Positions 16,554-23,734 of a stretch of 48,969 nucleotides of DNA are shown piece after piece. The stretch is from Croceibacterium_A sp035626815 (GTDB taxonomy: Bacteria; Pseudomonadota; Alphaproteobacteria; Sphingomonadales; Sphingomonadaceae): assembly GCA_035626815.1 (NCBI GenBank), contig DASPMY010000034.1:1-48969 (forward strand), read 5' to 3'. Below the pieces are notes generated by a model. That model saw nothing but the letters and a program-made list of their open reading frames with translations. It searched no databases and was not told where the DNA came from. How positions within the stretch are numbered: position 1 is the first letter of the stretch; every line of letters begins with the position of its first letter. The position numbers and the translations under genes are program-made.

Positions 16554-16636
16554 TTCGCGCAGAGACCGCGGAGGCGCAGAGAAGCTGACGACGGGACCCC
16601 TCTGCGCTCTCTGTTCCTCTGGGTCCTCTGCGCGAA
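16554..16636. repeat. Imperfect palindromic extragenic repeat built from GCAGAG units
   Basis: The left arm starts TTCGCGCAGAG (16554) and ends GCGCAGAG; the right arm, read on the other strand, starts with the same TTCGCGCAGAG (16636) and ends GCGCAGAG, with one extra internal unit. The arms are built from short (C)GCAGAG/GGAGG-like units about nine bases apart. It fills most of the exonuclease-ligase gap. It looks like a dispersed REP-type element; copy number cannot be judged from this window. Confidence 0.6.
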
Positions 16637-16666
16637 CCAGCTTTCCTATTCTGCCTGCGGCGCCTG

Positions 16667-18262
16667 ATGGAAGCGTTCGCCGCCCTCGTCGACGCGCTGG
16701 TCTACACCCGCAGCCGCAACGGCAAGCTGCGGCTAATCGCCGAGTACTTGCGCACCACGCCCGACCCCGACCGCGGCTGGGCGCTGGCCGCGCTGACCGA
16801 CTGCCTGAGCTTCCCGGCGGTCAAGGGGAGCACGATCCGCAACCTGCTGATCGAGCGGGTCGATCCGGTGCTGTTCGCGCTCAGCCGCGATTTCGTCGGC
16901 GACACCGCGGAGACGGCAAGCCTGCTGTGGCCCCAACCGGAGGGCGACGCCATGACGCCGCCGACGGTGAGCGAAGCCGTTGATTCATTGGGCGCCATGA
17001 CCCGCATGTCGGTGATGAGCGAGTTGCCGCAGCTGCTCGACCGGCTCGATGCGGAAGGGCGCTACGCGCTGCTCAAGCTGGCCACCGGCGCGATGCGGGT
17101 CGGCGTCTCCGCACGGCTCGCCAAGACCGCCTTTGCCCAGGCGTTCGCCGTGGCGGTCGAGGACGTCGAGGAATACTGGCACGCGCTCAAGCCCCCGTTC
17201 GCCGAGCTATTCGCCTGGGCGGCCGAAGGCGCCGAGCCGCCGGACACCGGCGAGATGCCGCTGTTCCGCCCGTTCATGCTAGCGCACCCGCTCGAGGACA
17301 CCGTGCTCGATCTCGCCGACTATGCCGCCGAGTGGAAATGGGACGGGATTCGCGTGCAGCTGGTCCATGCCGGCGGCGAGACCCGGCTCTATTCGCGCTC
17401 GGGCGACGACGTGACCGGCACGTTCCCCGAGATGGCCGAGGCGCTCGGCATCCCCGCGGTGCTCGACGGCGAGCTGCTCGTGCGCGGCAGCCACCAGGGC
17501 GGCGAGGCCGGCGGCGCGGCGAGCTTCAACGCGCTGCAGCAGCGGCTCGGGCGCAAGGTCGTGTCGCGGAAGATGCTCGCCGAATACCCGGCGTTCGTGC
17601 GACTCTACGACGTGCTGATCCTCGAAGGCGAGGACTTGCGCGAGCTGCCGTGGGAGGAACGCCGCCGCCGGCTCGAGGCGCTCATGCTGCGGCTGCCGCC
17701 CGAGCGGTTCGACCTGTCGACGGTCGTCGCGGCCGACGATTTCGCGCACCTCGCCGAGATCCGCGGCCGCACGCGCGACGAGGCGATCGAAGGGCTGATG
17801 CTCAAGCGCCGCGATTCGCCGTACGTCGCCGGGCGCCGCACCGGGCTGTGGTACAAGTGGAAGCGCGATCCGCTGCTGGTCGATTGCGTGCTGATGTACG
17901 CCCAGCGCGGCAGCGGCAAGCGCAGCAGCTTCTATTCGGATTACACGTTCGGCTGCTGGGACGGCGATCCCGATCACGGGGCCGAGCTGCTGCCCGTCGG
18001 CAAGGCCTACTTCGGCTTCACCGACGAGGAGCTGAAGCAACTCGACCGCTACGTCCGCAACCACACGGTCAACCGCTTCGGCCCGGTGCGCGAGACCGAC
18101 CGCAGCCTGGTGTTCGAGGTGGCGTTCGACAGCGTCCACGAAAGCAAGCGGCACAAGTCGGGCCTGGCGATGCGTTTCCCGCGCATCCACCGCATCCGCT
18201 GGGACAAGCCGGCGCACGAAGCCGACCGGATCGAGGCGCTGAGGAGCTTGGTGCGCGACTAG
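16667..18262 (+). CDS. ATP-dependent DNA ligase (cisplatin damage response type)
   Basis: Seals nicks in duplex DNA using ATP (531 residues). An alpha-helical N-terminal DNA-binding domain (1-200) precedes the adenylation domain with the nucleophile K224 in EWKWDGIRVQ, then motifs RLYSRSGDDVTGTFPE, VLDGELLV, EGLMLKRRDSPY and WYKWKRDPLLVDCVLM. A C-terminal OB domain completes it (TDRSLVFEVAFDSVHESKRH and MRFPRIHRIRWDKP). This architecture is the bacterial LigB/LigC-like repair ligase paired with a beta-CASP exonuclease. The Lhr-type helicase and MPE phosphoesterase often found with it are not in the window. Confidence 0.93.
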   Translation: MEAFAALVDALVYTRSRNGKLRLIAEYLRTTPDPDRGWALAALTDCLSFPAVKGSTIRNLLIERVDPVLFALSRDFVGDTAETASLLWPQPEGDAMTPPTVSEAVDSLGAMTRMSVMSELPQLLDRLDAEGRYALLKLATGAMRVGVSARLAKTAFAQAFAVAVEDVEEYWHALKPPFAELFAWAAEGAEPPDTGEMPLFRPFMLAHPLEDTVLDLADYAAEWKWDGIRVQLVHAGGETRLYSRSGDDVTGTFPEMAEALGIPAVLDGELLVRGSHQGGEAGGAASFNALQQRLGRKVVSRKMLAEYPAFVRLYDVLILEGEDLRELPWEERRRRLEALMLRLPPERFDLSTVVAADDFAHLAEIRGRTRDEAIEGLMLKRRDSPYVAGRRTGLWYKWKRDPLLVDCVLMYAQRGSGKRSSFYSDYTFGCWDGDPDHGAELLPVGKAYFGFTDEELKQLDRYVRNHTVNRFGPVRETDRSLVFEVAFDSVHESKRHKSGLAMRFPRIHRIRWDKPAHEADRIEALRSLVRD

Positions 18263-18282
18263 CCAGGCGCTACAGCCGAGCG

Positions 18283-19500
18283 ATGCGCTTTCTGCTGCTG
18301 CTCCTAGCCCTGGTCCTTGCCGCGCCGCTGCGCGCCGGCGGTGCCGACGGCTGGACCGCGGCCTGGGCGACGTCGCAAATGGTCCCCGTGAACGACCAGG
18401 TCGTGCCGGGCGAATGGCTCGACGATGCGACCCTTCGCCAGGTGGTGCGCGTCGGCCTCGCCGGCGCGCAACTGCGCCTGCGCCTCTCGAACGTGCACGG
18501 CGACGGTCCGCTCGCCATCGGCGGCGTGACGGTGGCGCGCTCCGTGGATAATCGCACGTCAAGCATCGACACCTCGACGCTGGCCATCGTCACGTTCGGT
18601 GGCGAACCGGTCACAACCATTCCCGCCGGCGCCGAAGCCTGGTCCGACCCGATCGCCCTGCCGGTCCGCGCCGGCGACGACATCGCCGTCTCGCTTTATC
18701 TGCCCGAGGCCCCGACGCCGCCCACTGGGCACCCGGGCTCGCGGGCGACCAGCTACTTCGCGCCCGCCAATCGGATCGGCGCGGAGACGCTGGCCACCGA
18801 CCGCACGGCGCCGCGCTGGCTGGTGCTGGCCGGCGTCGAGGTGCTCGCCCCCGAAGCGCGAGCAGTGGTGGTGCTCGGCGATTCGATCACCGACGGCTTT
18901 GGGGTCGAGCCCGACACCAACGCCCGCTGGACCGACCATCTCGCCGCTCGGCTGCGCGCCGACCCGGCCTATGCCGAGGTCGCCGTGCTCAACGCGGGGA
19001 TCGGGGGCAACCGGCTGCTGCTCGACGGGCTCGGGCCGAACGCGCTCGCCCGCTTCGAGCGCGACGTGCTGTCGCAGCCCGGCGTCACGCACCTGATCGT
19101 GCTCGAGGGCGTCAACGACCTCGGCACCCTGACCCGCGACGGCCCGGCAACGGCCGAGCAGCACGCCGCGCTGGTCGCGCAGGCGACCGAGGCGCTGCGC
19201 CAGATCGTGCTGCGGGCCCGCGCGCGCGGCATCAAGGTGATCGGCGGCACGATCATGCCGTTCGGCGCATCGGCGTACTACCATCCGCCGGCGCAGACCG
19301 AGGCCGACCGCCAGGCGATCAACGCGTGGATTCGCGCGCCGGGGCACTTCGACGCGGTTATCGATTTCGACGCGGCGATGCGCGATCCCACCGGGCCCGC
19401 GCGGCTGGCCCCGACGCTCGATTCGGGCGACGGGCTGCATCCCTCGCTCGACGGCTACCGCGCGATGGCGGCCGCGGTCCCGCTCGAGCTCCTGCGCTAA
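18283..19500 (+). CDS. SGNH/GDSL-family secreted hydrolase
   Basis: Secreted esterase or acyl hydrolase of 405 residues with a signal peptide (RFLLLLLALVLAAPLRAGG). An N-terminal beta-sandwich domain (about 25-185) precedes the SGNH domain: block I GDSITDGFG with S201, block II GIGGNR, block III GVNDLG, and block V DGLHPSLDGY with the Asp-x-x-His pair. Relatives act on acetylated polysaccharides or lipids; the substrate is unknown. It starts 20 bases after the ligase stop and ends 7 bases before the SulP gene, so it may share a transcript with both, although functions do not obviously match. Confidence 0.9.
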   Translation: MRFLLLLLALVLAAPLRAGGADGWTAAWATSQMVPVNDQVVPGEWLDDATLRQVVRVGLAGAQLRLRLSNVHGDGPLAIGGVTVARSVDNRTSSIDTSTLAIVTFGGEPVTTIPAGAEAWSDPIALPVRAGDDIAVSLYLPEAPTPPTGHPGSRATSYFAPANRIGAETLATDRTAPRWLVLAGVEVLAPEARAVVVLGDSITDGFGVEPDTNARWTDHLAARLRADPAYAEVAVLNAGIGGNRLLLDGLGPNALARFERDVLSQPGVTHLIVLEGVNDLGTLTRDGPATAEQHAALVAQATEALRQIVLRARARGIKVIGGTIMPFGASAYYHPPAQTEADRQAINAWIRAPGHFDAVIDFDAAMRDPTGPARLAPTLDSGDGLHPSLDGYRAMAAAVPLELLR

Positions 19501-19507
19501 GCGCGGC

Positions 19508-20770
19508 ATGAAGCCCAAGCTGCTGACGACCCTGCCGGGCTACACGCGGCGGCTGCTACTTGCCGACCTGTTGGCCGGCATCAGCGTGGCGATGGTTGCG
19601 ATCCCGCTGAGCATCGCGATCGCCATCGCCTCCGGCGCGCCGCCCGCCGCCGGCCTGGTCACGGCGATCGTCGCCGGATTCCTGATCTCGGCGCTCGGTG
19701 GCAGCCGGGTGCAGATCGGCGGGCCGACCGGCGCCTTCATCGTCGTGGTCTACGGCGTGATCGCCGAGCACGGTTACGACGGGTTGGTGCTGGCGACGCT
19801 GATGGCCGGAGTCATCCTCATCTTGGCCGGGCTGCTGCGCGCGGGCAACCTGATCGCCTTCGTGCCCGAAGCGGTGATCAACGGCTTCACCATCGGCATC
19901 GCCATCGTCATCGCCAGCAGCCAGCTGAAGGACTTCGTCGGGCTGCAGCTGGCGAACGCCCCGGCCGACTTCCTGCCCAAGATGGTCGCGCTGTGGGGCG
20001 CTCGCGAAACCGCCAACTGGGCCGCCGTGGGCGTGGGCGCGGCGGCCTTGGCGCTGTTCGTGGGGCTGCGGCGGCTGTTCCCGCGCCTGCCCGACCGGCT
20101 GATCGCGACCGTGCTCGTCTCGCTCGCGGCGGCGCTGCTGGCGCTGCCGGTGGAGACGATCCACTCGCAATACGGCGAGCTCCCCCGCAGCCTGCCGCTC
20201 CCCGCGCTGCCGGAGGTCAGCGGGTCGCGCATTGCCGAGCTGCTGCCATCGGCTTTCGTCATCGCTTTCCTGGCGGCGGTGGAATCGCTGCTCTCGGCCA
20301 TGGTGGCCGACCGCATGGTCGGCGGCAGCCACCGGCCCAACGCCGAGGTTATGGCCCAGGGTTGGGCCAACCTCGCCTCCTCGCTGTTCGGCGGCCTGCC
20401 GGCGACCGGCGCCATCGCCCGCACCGCCACCAACGTCCGCGCGGGCGGGAAGACGCCCGTGGCGGGCATGATCCATGCGCTGGTGATCCTTATCGTGATG
20501 CTCGCCGCGGCCCCGCTGGCCGGCTACCTGGCGATGCCGGCGCTCGCCGCGCTGTTGATGATGACCGCGTGGAACATGAGCGAGCCGCACAAATGGCGCA
20601 GCTACTGGAGCACGCCCACCGAGGAACGGCTGCTCCTGCTGCTGACCCTCGTGTTGACGGTGCTCGCCGACTTGACCGTCGCCATCGCCGTCGGCGTCGG
20701 CTTCGGCCTGGCGATCCGGCTGCGCCAGAGCAAGCTCGCGGCGCGCGACTGGCATATGCCCGAGCCGTAG
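19508..20770 (+). CDS. SulP-family anion transporter lacking a STAS domain
   Basis: Inner-membrane transporter of 420 residues with the SLC26/SulP core. The signature GLVTAIVAGFLISALGGSRV and QIGGPTGAFIVVV (transmembrane segment 3 region) is clear, and about a dozen hydrophobic segments are visible. Later landmarks are ESLLSAMVADRM, LPATGAIARTATNVRAGGKTPVAG and MMTAWNM. Typical SulP proteins carry a cytoplasmic STAS domain of about 100 residues after the last helix; this protein ends at RLRQSKLAARDWHMPEP without one. Substrate could be sulfate, bicarbonate or another oxyanion. It converges on the DUF167 gene with three bases between stops. Confidence 0.88.
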   Translation: MKPKLLTTLPGYTRRLLLADLLAGISVAMVAIPLSIAIAIASGAPPAAGLVTAIVAGFLISALGGSRVQIGGPTGAFIVVVYGVIAEHGYDGLVLATLMAGVILILAGLLRAGNLIAFVPEAVINGFTIGIAIVIASSQLKDFVGLQLANAPADFLPKMVALWGARETANWAAVGVGAAALALFVGLRRLFPRLPDRLIATVLVSLAAALLALPVETIHSQYGELPRSLPLPALPEVSGSRIAELLPSAFVIAFLAAVESLLSAMVADRMVGGSHRPNAEVMAQGWANLASSLFGGLPATGAIARTATNVRAGGKTPVAGMIHALVILIVMLAAAPLAGYLAMPALAALLMMTAWNMSEPHKWRSYWSTPTEERLLLLLTLVLTVLADLTVAIAVGVGFGLAIRLRQSKLAARDWHMPEP

Positions 20771-20773
20771 GCG

Positions 20774-21058
20774 TCACTCGGCGGGCAGCTGGACGAGCTT
20801 GTGGCGCCCAGTCGCGCCGCGCAACAGCCGCAGTCGTGACGTCGGCACTTTGAGCGCCCCGGCCAGCAGCGCCAGCAGCGCCGCGTTGGCAGCGCCGTCG
20901 TGCGGCCTGGCGCGGACTTTCACCAGCAGGCATCCCTCGCCGAGCTCGATCGCGTCGCAACGGGCGCCGGGCGTCACCCTGAGCGCAAGCCGCCCCTCCG
21001 CGTCGGCCAGCCCGCGCACGGCCGCGGCGGACGGCGCGTCAGGCTTCGGGCGCGCCAC
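20774..21058 (-). CDS. DUF167 (YggU/UPF0235) family protein
   Basis: 94-residue protein of the widespread DUF167 family; no biochemical role is established. The family core is LALRVTPGARCDAIE, LLVKVRARPHDGAANAALLALLAGALKVP and RLLRGATGRHKLVQL. Its start overlaps the 3' end of the gamma-carbonic-anhydrase-like gene by 20 bases, so it is the last member of the hemB-GNAT-gamma-CA-DUF167 operon. Confidence 0.9.
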   Translation of the reverse strand: MARPKPDAPSAAAVRGLADAEGRLALRVTPGARCDAIELGEGCLLVKVRARPHDGAANAALLALLAGALKVPTSRLRLLRGATGRHKLVQLPAE

Positions 21059-21614
21059 GCAGCATCGCCAGGTGGCGCCGCGCCAGCGCGCAATACCGTT
21101 CGGTCTGGAAGCGGATCTTCTCCACCTGCGCCTCGTCCTGGGTGCGCAGGAACCTGGCCGGCCGGCCGACCCAGATCTCGCGCGGAGGGATCGCCTTGCC
21201 GGGGCTGAGCAGCGCGCCCGCGGCGAGCATCGCGCCTTCGCCGATGCGGCAGTCGTCCATCGCCACCGCGCCCATGCCGACGAAGGCGCGGTCTTCGAGC
21301 ACGGCGCCGTGGACCACAGCCATATGGCCGATCACGCAGTCCTCGCCGATGATCGTCGGGCAGCCGGCGGTGTCGGGGCGGGGGCCCTCGACGTGGAAGA
21401 CGCTGCCGTCCTGGACGTTGGAGCGCGCGCCGATCTCGATCCGGTGAATGTCGCCCCGCAGCACGCAGTTGTACCACACGCTGGCCTCGGGCCCGATCGT
21501 GACATCGCCGACGATCCGCGCGCCAGGAGCGACGAACGCCGTCTCATCGATTTGCGGCTCCATGCCCTCGAACGGCAGGATTGTCGCCCACGGAAAGCGT
21601 TCGGACCCGTTCAT
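21039..21614 (-). CDS. Gamma carbonic anhydrase family protein
   Basis: 191-residue left-handed beta-helix protein of the gamma-CA/YrdA/PaaY type, starting at MNGSERFPW (ATG 21612-21614), which overlaps the GNAT stop by four bases. Hexapeptide turns run through IVGDVTIGPEASVWYNCVLRGD and beyond. The zinc-binding histidines fit at VFHVEG and IGHMAVVHGA, with NVQDGS nearby. A C-terminal helix packs against the coil. Relatives bind zinc as trimers; only some hydrate CO2, so activity is uncertain. Confidence 0.9.
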   Translation of the reverse strand: MNGSERFPWATILPFEGMEPQIDETAFVAPGARIVGDVTIGPEASVWYNCVLRGDIHRIEIGARSNVQDGSVFHVEGPRPDTAGCPTIIGEDCVIGHMAVVHGAVLEDRAFVGMGAVAMDDCRIGEGAMLAAGALLSPGKAIPPREIWVGRPARFLRTQDEAQVEKIRFQTERYCALARRHLAMLRGAPEA

Positions 21615-22168
21615 GCCCCAGCCCAGTCCGCCCGGGTGAGCGCATAGACCATCGTCGGATTGTCCTCTGGCGGATAGTCGGGATCGTCGTAATCGAGATC
21701 GGCGCGCCGCTTCATGCCGAGGCGCTCCATCAAGCCCCACGAGGCGGCGTTGCGCGGCGAGGTCTGCGAATAGACGCACGGCAACGCCAGGCGCTCGAAC
21801 GCCGCCGCCAGCGCCGCTTCGGCGGCTTCGCGCGCGTAGCCCCGGCCCCAGCAGTCCGCCCGCAGCGTCCAGCCGACCTGGACCGCCCCCTCGAGCTCGT
21901 CCGGCGCGACCGCGGTGTCGATCCGCGACAGGCCGGCCTTGCCGATCAGCGTCCCGTCGGCCTTGAGCGTCAGGAAGTAGAACCCCAGCACCCCATCGGC
22001 CTCGGCGGCCATCCGGGCGAACCCCTCGGCGACCTTGCCGGCGCTTTGCACGCCGCCGTTCATGTCCATGACCTGGGGCGTGTTCATGTGCTCGAGCCAG
22101 ACGGCGAGATCGCCCGGCATCTCGCGCCGGAAGATGAGCCGCTCGGTCTCGAGCACCGCTTCACCCAT
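21611..22168 (-). CDS. GNAT-family N-acetyltransferase (RimJ/RimL-like)
   Basis: 185-residue acetyltransferase using acetyl-CoA. The N-terminal LETERLIFRREMPGDLAVWLEHM is typical of the RimJ/RimL/Acetyltransf_3 group. The acetyl-CoA motif A is QVGWTLRADCWGRGYAREAAEAAL, split around the R-x-x-x-W-G-R-G-Y pyrophosphate loop. The conserved late block is SQTSPRNAASWGLMERLGMK. Overlaps with hemB (8 bases) and the gamma-CA gene (4 bases) show tight coupling. Targets could be a ribosomal protein or a small molecule. Confidence 0.9.
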   Translation of the reverse strand: MGEAVLETERLIFRREMPGDLAVWLEHMNTPQVMDMNGGVQSAGKVAEGFARMAAEADGVLGFYFLTLKADGTLIGKAGLSRIDTAVAPDELEGAVQVGWTLRADCWGRGYAREAAEAALAAAFERLALPCVYSQTSPRNAASWGLMERLGMKRRADLDYDDPDYPPEDNPTMVYALTRADWAGA

Positions 22169-23159
22169 TCAGCAGGCGCGCCGCCAGCGGAGCGTGATAG
22201 CTCAGCACTCCCGCGCAGCCCGCGCGCCGGAAGGCCATCAGCGTCTCGATCACCAGCGCCTCGCGCGGCGCCACGCCGGCAGCCGCGGCGGCTTCGACCA
22301 TCGCGTACTCGCCGCTCACATGATAGGCGAACACCGGGACCTCGAACCGCTCCTTCACTCGCCTGACGATGTCGAGGTACGGCAGGCCGGGCTTGACCAT
22401 CACGCTGTCGGCGCCCTCGGCGAGGTCGAGCGCCACCTCGCGCAGCGCCTCCTCGGCGTTGGCCGGATCCATCTGGTAGCTCTTCTTGTCGCCTTGCAGC
22501 AGCCCGCGCGAGCCGACCGCGTCGCGGAACGGCCCGTAGAACGCCGAGGCGTATTTCGCGGCGTAGCTCATGATCTGCACGTTGGCATGCCCGGCCGCCT
22601 CGAGCGCCGAGCGGATCGCGCCGACGCGGCCGTCCATCATGTCCGATGGGGCGATGATGTCCGCGCCCGCCTGCGCCTGGACCAGCGCCTGGCCGACCAG
22701 CACTTCGACCGTGGCGTCGTTGAGCACGTAACCGGCATCGTCGACCAGCCCGTCTTGCCCATGGCTGGTGTACGGATCGAGCGCGACGTCGGTGAGCACG
22801 CCGATGTCGGAGCCGCAGGCGTCGCGGATGGCCTTGATCGCGCGGCACATCAGGTTGTCGGGATTGAGCGCCTCGCCGCCGTCAGCGCTGCGGCGCTCGC
22901 CGGGGGTGTTGGGAAACAGCGCGACGCACGGAATGCCGAGCGCGACCGCTTCCCGGGCGCGCGCGGCGATGCCCTCGACCGGCCAGCGCGACACGCCCGG
23001 CAGGCTGGCCACCGGCTGTGGCTCGCCGCTCCCTTCGGCGACGAACAGCGGCCAGATCAGGTGGGCCGGCGTCAGCACGCTCTCCGCGACCATCGCCCGG
23101 CTCCAGGCGTGCGCGCGCGTGCGGCGGAGGCGGGTGGCGGGATACGAGGCGTCGGCCAT
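22161..23159 (-). CDS. hemB: Delta-aminolevulinic acid dehydratase (porphobilinogen synthase)
   Basis: Condenses two 5-aminolevulinate molecules to porphobilinogen in heme and cobalamin synthesis. 332 residues from MADASYPATRLRRTR (ATG 23157-23159). The two active-site lysines are K202 (SYAAKYASAFYGPF) and K256 (SVMVKPGLPYLDI). The metal-site segment reads DVALDPYTSHGQDG: the three cysteines of zinc enzymes are replaced by Ala, Asp and Asp, so this is the cysteine-free type that uses magnesium. It is the first gene of an overlapping four-gene set. Upstream in-frame residues are not family-like. Confidence 0.95.
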   Translation of the reverse strand: MADASYPATRLRRTRAHAWSRAMVAESVLTPAHLIWPLFVAEGSGEPQPVASLPGVSRWPVEGIAARAREAVALGIPCVALFPNTPGERRSADGGEALNPDNLMCRAIKAIRDACGSDIGVLTDVALDPYTSHGQDGLVDDAGYVLNDATVEVLVGQALVQAQAGADIIAPSDMMDGRVGAIRSALEAAGHANVQIMSYAAKYASAFYGPFRDAVGSRGLLQGDKKSYQMDPANAEEALREVALDLAEGADSVMVKPGLPYLDIVRRVKERFEVPVFAYHVSGEYAMVEAAAAAGVAPREALVIETLMAFRRAGCAGVLSYHAPLAARLLNG

Positions 23160-23277
23160 GGCGCGGCGAGGCTTAGCGCCTGATGCCGGAGGTGGAAAGC
23201 GCCGCCCGGTTTGTTGCCCAAACGCGCGAACGGTGGCACTCTCGTCGAACTCGCACGGGCCAGGGGGACAACCGTCG

Positions 23278-23721
23278 ATGAACAGCCGCATAATAGCTCG
23301 CGCGGGGGCGCTGGCGCTGCTGGCCGGGACCGTGGGACCGGCGGCCGCGCAATCGGCGCCGCCCAATCCCATTCTCTACCTGACGGGGCTCGAATACTAC
23401 TCGGCGGGCGGCAAGAACTGGGTCCGCCACCGCTACGACGTGTTCAATAAGGACCAGTACCCGGCCGAGTTGTTCGCGGCGGCCCCCGGCCTGCCGCCGT
23501 GCGGCACCAACACCAACTCGTCGCGCAGCTGGGTCGATTTCTTCGATTCGCGCGGCCAGCGGCTTTACGGCTTCTGCGCGCTCGGCACGCCGGACAACCT
23601 CGGTTCGATCTGGTTTGCCTCGGAGGAAGGGACGATTCCACCGAGCTGGGTCTACATCGAGATCACCGACCGGCAGACCAACGCCAAGTACAAATCCAAC
23701 CTCGCGGAAACCACGCTCTAG
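23278..23721 (+). CDS. Secreted protein of unknown function
   Basis: 147 residues with a signal peptide ending at AAAQSAPP; the ATG at 23278 follows an AGGGGG ribosome binding site. The mature part is about 120 residues with a central block PPCGTNTNSSRSWVDFFDSRG, then QRLYGFCALGTPDNLGSIWF and a C-terminal WVYIEITDRQTNAKYKSNL. The two cysteines probably form a disulfide in a small beta-sandwich. Similar short periplasmic proteins occur across Proteobacteria without assigned function (recollection). It stands alone between the divergent hemB and convergent M23 genes. Confidence 0.8.
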   Translation: MNSRIIARAGALALLAGTVGPAAAQSAPPNPILYLTGLEYYSAGGKNWVRHRYDVFNKDQYPAELFAAAPGLPPCGTNTNSSRSWVDFFDSRGQRLYGFCALGTPDNLGSIWFASEEGTIPPSWVYIEITDRQTNAKYKSNLAETTL

Positions 23722-23734
23722 ACCAGCGCCTGGA

